Shown here piece by piece: positions 48,109-55,187 of a stretch of 64,000 nucleotides of DNA (position 1 is its first letter; each line of letters begins with the position of its first letter). Source of the DNA: Dyadobacter beijingensis DSM 21582 (GTDB lineage: Bacteria > Bacteroidota > Bacteroidia > Cytophagales > Spirosomataceae). Position numbers and translations under genes: made by a program. The stretch spans positions 1 through 64,000 of the forward strand of contig NZ_KB907787.1 in the NCBI RefSeq assembly GCF_000382205.1, written 5' to 3'. The notes below the pieces were generated by a model, which worked only from the letters and a program-made list of their open reading frames with translations, was not told where the DNA came from and did not search any database.

Positions 48109-48402
48109 ATGTCAAAACTGGTTTTAATCGAATTCGACGAGTTCAAGAGCTTCACCCGAGAGGTGATTCAAGAGGAGTTTAGAAATGCGTTCAGCCCGAA
48201 TCAGGGTCTGAAAGGCTCGAAGGAAGAGCCGCTGCTCTCGCGAGCTGAAATGGCGCGTGAGCTGAACGTTTCGTTGGTCACGCTGCACCAATGGCAAAGA
48301 TCGGGCTTGCCCTATCGGAGGCTACATCGGAGAATTTACTTCATCAAGTCCGAGGTGCTGGATTACATGTACTCAAATCAGAAAACAAAGAAAAAGGGAT
48401 AA
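48109..48402 (+). CDS. Excisionase-like helix-turn-helix protein
   Basis: A 97-residue protein with a MerR/HTH_17-type motif: LLSRAEMARELNVSLVTLHQ then WQRSGLPYRRLHRRIYFIKS with EVLDYM. This pattern is shared by excisionases and small regulators of Bacteroidota mobile elements. The N-terminal 40 residues (LVLIEFDEFKSFTREVIQEE) are helical and may dimerise. It starts the left gene cluster of the element, 46 bases before the RepA-like gene. It probably controls excision or replication functions. Confidence 0.82.
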   Translation: MSKLVLIEFDEFKSFTREVIQEEFRNAFSPNQGLKGSKEEPLLSRAEMARELNVSLVTLHQWQRSGLPYRRLHRRIYFIKSEVLDYMYSNQKTKKKG

Positions 48403-48447
48403 TGCCTCGTCCGCATTACCCCCTGCAAAAATCTTAAAAATCTAAGT

Positions 48448-49425
48448 ATGACAAATTTAACTGCCCTGAATGGTTTCTCCAACCATTCGGAAGGAAAGAT
48501 TTTACACAAATCTTCACTAAACAAGATGGAAAATCTCGCGGTCAAAGGGAGAACGCTGGCTCCGCTCAGGCGTTTACTTGGAAATTATGTGCTGGAAAAC
48601 TCTGCGGTGATATTCGCGGCAGAGCGTGGGACCGGGAAAACGCTTTTAGGCCTTCAAGCCTGTATTGCCATTTCTGCGGAATGGCCGTCGATTTGGAATG
48701 AGCCTATCGAGTACCATGGGAACACTTTGTTCATCAATTGCGAACTTAGCGAGGATACGATTAGTCGACGGCTGGCGAAGCTGTTTGACGCGCCACCTCA
48801 GGAGATCAAATTTTCGGAGTACCATAGCTATGTCTACACTACCAAGAAGGGTCTGGATGAGGAAGCGCAGGCTATCATTGAAATGTCGAAGACGCACAAG
48901 CCTGTCTTGATCGTCTTAGACAATTTCAGAGTTGCCTTCTTGAATTCTGATACGAACAATGGTAAGGAAGTCGCGAAGGCCATGCACCTGATCCTGACGC
49001 TTCGCGATTTGCTCGATACTACGATCATCATTACCGACCATACGAGGAAGCATACCCGGAATCTGCTGACCGATAGTGACCTTCAAAGCGGCTCCGGCGT
49101 GAAATCTGATTTGACGGATAGCGACATGTTTCTCCGGAAGAGCAAGCAGGACATTCAGTATCGGATTTTCAAACGCTCCAAATCAAGGCATTGCGAAGAG
49201 ACCGACGGTGCCAAGCTCATCCGCCTGAATCCGGATTCGCTATGGTTTGAATTTGTCCAGGACAACATCGACGAAGCGCAGCACATTGGTGCCGAAGTGA
49301 TGCCTGTCAAGGAGGAGCAGAAGGATTTAGCACGCGAGCTTCGTGATCAGGGAAAGACTATTGAACAGATCGCGAAGATTTTGAATAGGGGCAAAGGCAC
49401 TATTCATCGCTGGCTAAACGAGTAA
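48448..49425 (+). CDS. RepA-like AAA/RecA-fold ATPase
   Basis: A 325-residue ATPase. The P-loop region is VIFAAERGTGKTLLGLQACI (residues 54-73), Walker B is HKPVLIVLDNFRVAFLN, and a sensor-like segment is TTIIITDHTRKHTRN. The fold matches hexameric RepA/RecA-type replicative ATPases of mobilizable elements. The C-terminus, LRDQGKTIEQIAKILNRGKG with TIHRWLNE, is a resolvase-like HTH, suggesting DNA binding, possibly to the GTTCCA array that follows immediately. A later start at residue 27 (MENLAVKGR) is possible. Confidence 0.82.
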   Translation: MTNLTALNGFSNHSEGKILHKSSLNKMENLAVKGRTLAPLRRLLGNYVLENSAVIFAAERGTGKTLLGLQACIAISAEWPSIWNEPIEYHGNTLFINCELSEDTISRRLAKLFDAPPQEIKFSEYHSYVYTTKKGLDEEAQAIIEMSKTHKPVLIVLDNFRVAFLNSDTNNGKEVAKAMHLILTLRDLLDTTIIITDHTRKHTRNLLTDSDLQSGSGVKSDLTDSDMFLRKSKQDIQYRIFKRSKSRHCEETDGAKLIRLNPDSLWFEFVQDNIDEAQHIGAEVMPVKEEQKDLARELRDQGKTIEQIAKILNRGKGTIHRWLNE

Positions 49426-49544
49426 TGAGCTCGAATGGGCCCACATTTTTCTCACAACCCCTCCTAATTTTTGAGAGGGGATTGCGAGAAAAATGCTCGA
49501 AGAAAATGGCAACATCTGGCATTAAACTTGGCTAGTCTGGCCAT

Positions 49545-49914
49545 GTTCCATTTGTTCCAGAAGTTCCATTTGTTCCAAATTCCATTTCGTTCCATCCGTT
49601 CCGCTGGTTCCATTTTGGTCTGGGACGTTCCATCTCGTTCCACTTGTTCCAAAAATTCCATTTGTTCCAAAGTTCCGTTTCGTTCCATCCGTTCCACTAA
49701 TTCCATTTGGCGTCGGGTATTCCATCTTGTTCCATTTGTTCCACTCGTTCTATTCCGTTCCAATTGTTCCGAAAGTTCCAAAATTCCATTTGTTCCACTT
49801 TTTTCGCTCAAAAATTCGACTAAAAATGGAACGTGCTAATAATCAATTAGATAGTCATTTTTTTAGGCAAAATGGAACAAGTGGAACGCGTGGAAAATGG
49901 AACGGAACGGAACA
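49545..49914. repeat. Iteron-like GTTCCA array with an inverted arm
   Basis: About 26 near-consecutive units of GTTCCANNN with a 9-base period (occasional 8-, 10- or 19-base spacing) occupy 49545-49800. After a short AT-rich spacer, TGGAAC units in the opposite orientation occur at 49827-49832 and 49873-49914. The array lies between the ATPase and primase genes. Translations through it are low-complexity and not credible as genes. Confidence 0.88.
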
Positions 49915-49938
49915 ACGGCGGGTGAAAAAAGAAAAGCT

Positions 49939-50889
49939 ATGAATGCAAAACAGATCAATCAATCGTATGAAATCGTGGCCTTCTTGGCTCGGCATGGCTT
50001 CCGGCCAACGTCTGTAAAAGGTGATAACTATTGGTATATCAGCATGATACGAGAGCCTGAGGGCCGGGCGTCATTCAAAGTTGATAGTCGCAAAAATTTC
50101 TGGTATGATCACGCACTTGGTGTGGGAGGCAACCTGATCGACCTGGCTTGCCGGTTGTTCCAAAATTCGGATGTGAGGGAGGTCATGAGGCTGATCACCG
50201 ACGGTCTTTCTTCTTTTCACCCGCAAAAAACAGAAATGAGGTTGCGGCATGATGTGAGCTCCGGGCTGCGTATAATGTCCGAAGGTATGCTCGAAAGCGA
50301 TTACCTGCAGCGGTATCTAAGAAGTCGAGGTATATCAGGGGAAGTCGCAAGAAGGTATTGCTTTCAGGTCAGCTATAAGCACATGGGTCGCCAGTACAAC
50401 GCTATCGGTTTCAGGAATAGGGCCGGAGGCATCGAAATGCGGAGCGTGAATTTCAAATCATGCATTGCTCCGAAGGATGTTTCCTACATCGATAACTCCG
50501 GCAATAAGCTATTCGTTTTCGAAGGGTTTATGGATTTTCTCTCGTATTGGATGCTCCCCGTGTTCCAAATATCCGATGCAAATTTCCTGATCCTGAATTC
50601 CACTTCACAGTTAAAGCGAGCCCACGAATTTCTTGCAGCACCTGGTCCGAAGTACCTGTTTCTCGATAATGATAAAGCCGGATTCGAAACAGCGGCTTGT
50701 ATGAAGCACAATTACCCAAATGTGATCGACATGGCAGTCATGTATGATGGCTGCAAGGACTTGAATGATTTTCTCACTCAAAACCAACACCTCAATGACC
50801 AAAGACTTGCTGTTGCGCTTGTACGCGAGGAAGGACCGAAAGCGCCGGAAAATGCTCTTCGCCCTTTTCATGGACAAAATAAAACTTGA
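49939..50889 (+). CDS. Toprim-domain primase-like protein
   Basis: A 316-residue protein with the layout of Bacteroidota mobile-element primases. The N-terminal region (YEIVAFLARHGFRPTSVKGD, NFWYDHALGVGGNLIDLACR) corresponds to the CHC2 primase domain, but its zinc-binding cysteines are missing. The Toprim domain follows: KLFVFEGFMDFLSYWML (Glu), then GPKYLFLDNDKAGFETAACM (DxD-like). The ATG at 49939 (MNAKQINQSYEIV) is preferred because an earlier ATG at 49897 lies inside the repeat array. It probably primes replication of the excised or transferred element. Confidence 0.82.
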   Translation: MNAKQINQSYEIVAFLARHGFRPTSVKGDNYWYISMIREPEGRASFKVDSRKNFWYDHALGVGGNLIDLACRLFQNSDVREVMRLITDGLSSFHPQKTEMRLRHDVSSGLRIMSEGMLESDYLQRYLRSRGISGEVARRYCFQVSYKHMGRQYNAIGFRNRAGGIEMRSVNFKSCIAPKDVSYIDNSGNKLFVFEGFMDFLSYWMLPVFQISDANFLILNSTSQLKRAHEFLAAPGPKYLFLDNDKAGFETAACMKHNYPNVIDMAVMYDGCKDLNDFLTQNQHLNDQRLAVALVREEGPKAPENALRPFHGQNKT

Positions 50890-51178
50890 TATCTCGATCG
50901 ATGCGGTAGTCGAAATGATCAATCAGGAATTGGGAAAGCGAGGGATCGTCAATGCTGCCGATATCAAATACTGTCGCCATTATTTTGGTAAAAGACAGGC
51001 CGAGATCGAGAGGCCTAAGCTGATTGCAGAAATACCCCCTCGGAATAACTCGAATTCGCTAATCATAAGGAAGGAGGTCAAAACCATCCGACCTGATCTC
51101 GACGAAGTTGATTGGACGGACGTGGACGAAATAAGTGTGGCAATGGAAGGTATTAAATCAAAATTCACAAAAAGATGA
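50795..51178 (+). CDS. Element-encoded protein of unknown function overlapping the primase
   Basis: A 127-residue basic protein (MTKDLLLRLYARKDRKRRKM) whose first 95 bases overlap the primase 3' end in another frame; an ATG at 50852 would shorten the overlap to 38 bases. Visible features are a basic N-terminus, a helical segment SIDAVVEMINQELGKRGIVN and DIKYCRHYFGKRQAEIER, which could be a small DNA-binding helix bundle. Its stop overlaps the ParA-like start by 4 bases, so it belongs to that operon. I do not recognise the family. Confidence 0.6.
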   Translation: MTKDLLLRLYARKDRKRRKMLFALFMDKIKLDISIDAVVEMINQELGKRGIVNAADIKYCRHYFGKRQAEIERPKLIAEIPPRNNSNSLIIRKEVKTIRPDLDEVDWTDVDEISVAMEGIKSKFTKR

Positions 51179-51885
51179 AACAATTAAATTTTATCCTTCA
51201 AGCGAAGGGAGGAGTGGGTAAAAGCCTGCTAACATATCTGCTCGCGATCGCAGAGCAAAATTTTGAAAAGTCGCTATTTGTTGATCTTGACAGCTCAACC
51301 GGTACCTCGACCCGCCAGCTCAAATTTTTGGGCGATTTGCGGACGGAGGCGGTTTCGCTTCTCAATGAGAAACAAGTGCTGGTAAGGGATAGTCTTATAT
51401 CGTATCTCGAAAGTCTCGCCGAGGCGCCTTTTGACCGTATCTATTTTGATCTCGGCGCACCGGAATCAGAGCAGCTTCCCGCATTGATTGAACGGGATAT
51501 CCCATTTAAGGATTTCGTCGACGAATTGGGCTGTGAAGCCAACTTTCACATCGTTATTGGCGGTGGCGGAATGTATAAATCGAGCGTCGATTATTTGCAT
51601 AAGCTTCTCATGGCGTTGCAGAATGAGTTTGAAGTGACCGTCTGGCAGAGCATTACCACGTTCAACAATTTTGCTCAGCTCGGCGAAGAGCTGGAAAGGA
51701 ATTGCAAAGCCCTGGGGTTACGATTCCGGAAGTTCGCCGATTTTGATCCCGGTTCAAATTTGGGCAGCCATATACTCGACGGCATAAGGAAAGGTTACAG
51801 CATTGGCGAGTATCAAACCGGTGCAAAGCTGAGATTGAAGAAAGAACTTAACGACCATTTCAAAGATGAACTCAACAATCAGTAA
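51175..51885 (+). CDS. ParA/MinD-like P-loop ATPase
   Basis: A 236-residue ATPase with a deviant Walker A (NFILQAKGGVGKSLLTYLL), an A'-like segment (KSLFVDLDSSTGTSTRQL) and Walker B (FDRIYFDLGAPESEQLPA). It lies between the primase and mobilization genes, where ParA-like proteins are usual in Bacteroidota elements; roles proposed include stable maintenance or relaxosome support. No ParB is visible. It overlaps both neighbours (4 bases and 20 bases), indicating translational coupling. Confidence 0.85.
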   Translation: MKQLNFILQAKGGVGKSLLTYLLAIAEQNFEKSLFVDLDSSTGTSTRQLKFLGDLRTEAVSLLNEKQVLVRDSLISYLESLAEAPFDRIYFDLGAPESEQLPALIERDIPFKDFVDELGCEANFHIVIGGGGMYKSSVDYLHKLLMALQNEFEVTVWQSITTFNNFAQLGEELERNCKALGLRFRKFADFDPGSNLGSHILDGIRKGYSIGEYQTGAKLRLKKELNDHFKDELNNQ

Positions 51886-52399
51886 AGACGCAATCACAAG
51901 GATGAGGGGCGCATATCAGGCCAAGTACGGCTTTGAAATGGACGAGTGGACGGCGGTAATGCTGACCGAGCTGCACGAGCACTTCCATGACTTTGGCAAG
52001 AACGTTGCTCAGTCAAACAGCGAAATTGGAAAAGCAGCCCAGTTGATCAAAGGGCAAATCAATCAGGTGCATTTTAAAAATGACCGACAAGCATTTTGGT
52101 ATGGCATGTCTCGGCTTTTACCTCCGTCATTGGTCACTTTGGTGGGAGTGTTATTGATCGCCTATTTCGTGAACCAGGGGAACAAGTATCAGGAGATAGC
52201 CAGATTCGAAGACAGTTATCCTAACTTCGAGCACTTCCGTCAGCTGATCCGTAATGGAGCACTCCACGAGGAGAAAAATACCACTTACCTAGTACTTCGT
52301 CCAGCGTCGAATATCTCTTCAATGAAGATTGGTGAGGAGTACCAATATATCAAAAAACAAAATGTAGTCCTAGTTCCGTTAGATGTTGACAATCAATGA
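51866..52399 (+). CDS. Small single-pass membrane protein of the element
   Basis: A 177-residue protein with one clear membrane helix (LLPPSLVTLVGVLLIAYFVN, about 90-110). The N-terminal part is helical (AITRMRGAYQAKYGFEMDEW) and cytoplasmic, and the C-terminal part (KNTTYLVLRPASNISSMKIG) is probably extracytoplasmic. It overlaps the ParA-like gene by 20 bases. Position between ParA-like and mob genes fits a mobilization or coupling accessory, but function is unknown. Confidence 0.72.
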   Translation: MNSTISKDAITRMRGAYQAKYGFEMDEWTAVMLTELHEHFHDFGKNVAQSNSEIGKAAQLIKGQINQVHFKNDRQAFWYGMSRLLPPSLVTLVGVLLIAYFVNQGNKYQEIARFEDSYPNFEHFRQLIRNGALHEEKNTTYLVLRPASNISSMKIGEEYQYIKKQNVVLVPLDVDNQ

Positions 52400-52412
52400 T
52401 TAACTATCAGGT

Positions 52413-52462
52413 TTCGACTTCTTTCGACCAAGTTCGACCGTGTTCGGCCGGGTTCTAACTTA
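52413..52462 (+). repeat. Five 10-bp phased TTCGACC-like repeats
   Basis: Units in exact 10-base register: TTCGACTTCT, TTCGACCAAG, TTCGACCGTG, TTCGGCCGGG, TTCTAACTTA. They lie upstream of the candidate oriT hairpin. Confidence 0.7.
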
Positions 52463-52488
52463 TCAACTGGCTTTCATTAAGCAAGCCA

Positions 52489-52600
52489 TGTGTTTGTAAC
52501 TACAATTTCTGCGCTTCGCTCCGAATTGCAGTTACAAACACACCGGTCGTCCCTCCCTTGTCTTGTCGGGGTGTCACCCCGAACCCCAAAATCCATCAAC
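52489..52600 (+). other. Candidate oriT with long inverted repeat
   Basis: A 19-bp inverted repeat with one mismatch, arms 52489-52507 and 52524-52542 (TGTGTTTGTAACT core), encloses a 16-base loop. A second small hairpin, CGGGGTGTCACCCCG, follows near 52567-52581 with AACCCC after it. The site sits in the non-coding gap directly upstream of mobC, where relaxase origins of transfer normally lie. The nick position cannot be assigned from sequence alone. Confidence 0.6.
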
Positions 52601-52612
52601 TTATCGACAACT

Positions 52613-52942
52613 ATGAAAGAGCATTTCGAGAATGCGGCTGATCGGCCGCGTCAACGCAAAAAGGTTAATAAAGACCGGACAATTCCGCTGCGCGTTACGC
52701 AGCAGCAGTATGCGACAATCAAATCGAAAGCAATGCTTGCGGGGTATTCTGTGTCCGAATATTTACGGAGGCTGGGCATTGGCCATCCCGTCGAAGCCAG
52801 GTTCGACAAAGACGAGAAACGGAACTTAGTGGGTATCGGCAGAAACCTGAACCAGCTGGCCGCAAAGGCCAACAACGGCTTCTTCTATCATAAGCCGATC
52901 ATGGAAGTTTTGGAGCAGCTTAAACGGATCCTGGTGAAATGA
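52613..52942 (+). CDS. mobC: MobC-like relaxosome accessory protein
   Basis: A 109-residue basic protein of the plasmid mobilization MobC family. NKDRTIPLRVTQQQYATIKS then KAMLAGYSVSEYLRRLGIG forms a ribbon-helix-helix-like domain; RNLVGIGRNLNQLAAKANNG is the characteristic C-terminal motif. It binds near oriT and assists relaxase loading. The ATG at 52613 is preferred over a much earlier ATG at 52490 that lies inside the oriT-like repeat. Its end overlaps the relaxase start by 4 bases (ATGA). Confidence 0.88.
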   Translation: MKEHFENAADRPRQRKKVNKDRTIPLRVTQQQYATIKSKAMLAGYSVSEYLRRLGIGHPVEARFDKDEKRNLVGIGRNLNQLAAKANNGFFYHKPIMEVLEQLKRILVK

Positions 52943-53721
52943 TAGCGAAAACAAAAATAGGCGCGAACTTCCTGGGCGCGATTTGCTATGGGGCTGGTTT
53001 ACGCCTAAGTGGGAAAGAGATAGAAGGGAAGTCGGAGCTGCTTTTGACTCATAACTTGGTTTCAGATGATCCGAAGGGGATGGCACTTGAAATGCAGCGG
53101 GAGGCGGAGTTCAGCCGGTGCAAGAAGCCGGTGTGGCATACTTCGCTTAGTTGGAAGCCGGGGGAGGAGCCGAGTAAGGAGCAGATGATTGAGGCGGCTA
53201 ATCGGTATTGTGAGAAGATGGGGGCAAGTCCGGAGAATCATCAGATAGTGATATTTCAGCATCATGATCGGCCGCATAAGCACATTCATGTCTATATGAA
53301 TCGCTTGCCTATAGGAGGAGGCAACGCTCTCGCGACGTCACATAATTATGCGCGGAATGTCCGAGTTTGTAAAGAGATTTCTCAGGAGCTGGGTTTTGAT
53401 CGGGTGGAGAATCTGCAGAAAGGAAGGTTGCGACATGTAGCGGAAGATCGGAAAGAAGCTCAGAAGATTGTTAATTTAGCGATCAGAGAGACGTTAAAGC
53501 AGAAATGTAGGACTCTCGAGGATTTAAGACGTCGGTTAAGAGAGAGCGGTATCGAATGTAAATTCACATTTGATGCGGCAAGGCTAAAGTATTCAAGCTA
53601 CCACTATAAGGGAGTGCATGTTAAGGGGCAGGATGTGGGATTTACAGCGAAGAATCTTGAAATATTGTTGTCTAACAATCAAAAAAAAGTGAAATTTTAT
53701 GAACAGAAGATAACGGTATAG
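52939..53721 (+). CDS. mobA: Relaxase (mobilization nuclease)
   Basis: A 260-residue relaxase that nicks one strand at oriT and pilots it to the recipient. The metal-binding histidine motif is FQHHDRPHKHIHVYMNR (His113, His115, His117), and the N-terminal GANFLGAICYGAGL is usual for Bacteroidota MobA; the catalytic tyrosine is probably Tyr17. The protein is short compared with typical family members of 300-450 residues, so the C-terminal helicase or primase-like part is lacking. It is coupled to mobC. Cargo genes follow downstream. Confidence 0.88.
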   Translation: MIAKTKIGANFLGAICYGAGLRLSGKEIEGKSELLLTHNLVSDDPKGMALEMQREAEFSRCKKPVWHTSLSWKPGEEPSKEQMIEAANRYCEKMGASPENHQIVIFQHHDRPHKHIHVYMNRLPIGGGNALATSHNYARNVRVCKEISQELGFDRVENLQKGRLRHVAEDRKEAQKIVNLAIRETLKQKCRTLEDLRRRLRESGIECKFTFDAARLKYSSYHYKGVHVKGQDVGFTAKNLEILLSNNQKKVKFYEQKITV

Positions 53722-53838
53722 CACGGAACAAGGTATCTTACAAACCATATTCATAGGTTCGTCGAACGAGTTCATTCCGAGTGACACTTTCAATGGAGTA
53801 ATGGCTACGGGATGAACTCACATTCGATACTACAAATC

Positions 53839-54654
53839 ATGAAAATAGTATTTTGGAACGTTTATAAAAAGGATTTGACAAACGAGCTTGCAATATTAGC
53901 CCAGGAGATAGATCCTGATATCCTATTTTTAGCAGAATGTACAATGAATGTTGCAGATGTCCTGAACTCATTAAATCGATTAAGAACGAGCTACTTTTTT
54001 AATTATGATCCGATTTGTCTGAAGATTCACATGTTCTCTAAATTCCGCGATAAGTTTGTAAAACCCATCACAGGTAGTCTTCGATATACGGTTAGAAATG
54101 TTAAAATTCCGTTGTACCCAAGTTTTAATCTAATGTGTCTTCATTTTCAGTCTAAGCAGAATTGGGATGCACCGAGCCAAGCCGCTCATTCCGCCACAAT
54201 GAGTACTGTAATTAAGGAATTTGAAGGTAAAACAAAATCTTCGAATTCTATTATCATTGGAGATTTCAATATGAACCCTTTTGAACCGGGCATGATTCAG
54301 ACGACTGGATTTCATTCAACAATGTCAAAATCTATTGCTCAAAGGAAAAGTCGGATTGTAGATGGACATGAATACCCATTTTTTTATAATCCAATGTGGA
54401 GTTTTTTTGGTGACGAAGGAAAGGGAGATGTCAACGGGACTTTCTACAGCTCTAGATCGCAGCCAATCAACTATTTTTGGAGTATTTTTGACCAAGTTTT
54501 GATTCGTCCTGACTTAATACCATACTTGGAAGATGATGGCGTTAAAATTATAACTGAATTTGGTGTTGCGAAAAAATTATTAAAGCCTAATGAAACAATC
54601 GACGACGCTATTTCTGATCATTTACCTATTTCTTGTACATTAAAACGAATTTAA
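53839..54654 (+). CDS. Endonuclease/exonuclease/phosphatase (EEP) family protein, cargo
   Basis: A 271-residue EEP-fold enzyme. KIVFWNVYKKDLTNELAIL has the first Asn, DILFLAECTMN the metal-binding Glu, SIIIGDFNMNPFEPG the catalytic GDFN, and DAISDHLPISCTL the C-terminal SDH. Substrates of the fold include DNA, RNA, inositol phosphates and lipids. It uses AT-rich codons unlike the mob genes. The ATG at 53839 is the natural start; one at 53812 adds nine residues. It forms a two-gene unit with the next gene, 2 bases away. A defence or counter-defence role is inference. Confidence 0.82.
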   Translation: MKIVFWNVYKKDLTNELAILAQEIDPDILFLAECTMNVADVLNSLNRLRTSYFFNYDPICLKIHMFSKFRDKFVKPITGSLRYTVRNVKIPLYPSFNLMCLHFQSKQNWDAPSQAAHSATMSTVIKEFEGKTKSSNSIIIGDFNMNPFEPGMIQTTGFHSTMSKSIAQRKSRIVDGHEYPFFYNPMWSFFGDEGKGDVNGTFYSSRSQPINYFWSIFDQVLIRPDLIPYLEDDGVKIITEFGVAKKLLKPNETIDDAISDHLPISCTLKRI

Positions 54655-54656
54655 TT

Positions 54657-55082
54657 ATGGAGGATATTCCTAGTTTGTGGCCAAATGATATTTTGGATGC
54701 TACTCATGTTTTGCTTCCGGTAACAATCCTAAATGAGCAGGCTAGGCAGCTTGGTCAAATGACAAGAAATGTGTTACTGGGTGATGTTTCAACACAAAAA
54801 ATTGCTATCGGCGCTACACATCAAGGTGACGATGTTCAACCTGGGATATTAAACACACTGAAAGTAGCTGTTCCGGCTTTTGGGAATTACGATTTCGATC
54901 TTGTCAGGGTAGTTCAAGAGAGTTTTCTTCCTTATCCGGCGACCATCTATGCCCCCTTGATTGATTCAAAATATACTGCTGAGAACTCCGATCAGTTAAT
55001 CGAAATTCTCAGGAGTATTTTTAGCCACAAGTCAACCGTGGAAACTTTTCAAAGTTTGATCTTGCAATCAAGGTCTGCATAA
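54657..55082 (+). CDS. Unknown protein coupled to the EEP enzyme, cargo
   Basis: A 141-residue protein (MEDIPSLWPNDILDATHVLL) with only two bases between the upstream stop and its ATG, so it is surely co-expressed with the EEP gene. It has alternating strands and helices (KIAIGATHQGDDVQPGILNT, VAVPAFGNYDFDLVRVVQES, DQLIEILRSIFSHKSTVETF). No motif that I recognise, no signal peptide and no membrane segment. It might be a regulator or partner of the EEP enzyme. Confidence 0.7.
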   Translation: MEDIPSLWPNDILDATHVLLPVTILNEQARQLGQMTRNVLLGDVSTQKIAIGATHQGDDVQPGILNTLKVAVPAFGNYDFDLVRVVQESFLPYPATIYAPLIDSKYTAENSDQLIEILRSIFSHKSTVETFQSLILQSRSA

Positions 55083-55187
55083 TATGATTTTGTTCGATCA
55101 ATATTGTAAATTGCTTCTAACAGTAACAATTTCGTAGTACCTGCGGGAATTGTGATATCTATAGGTAATTCTTATTTTAGACGTTAG

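Noticed and set aside
49464..49811. Open frame on the minus strand (115 codons) across the GTTCCA array
   Set aside because: Its translation is a low-complexity string of Glu, Gly, Asn and Met codons dictated by the repeat; no domain and no plausible start context.
49545..49914. CRISPR array in the integrative element
   Set aside because: The 9-base period is far too short, and the units vary; no cas genes nearby.
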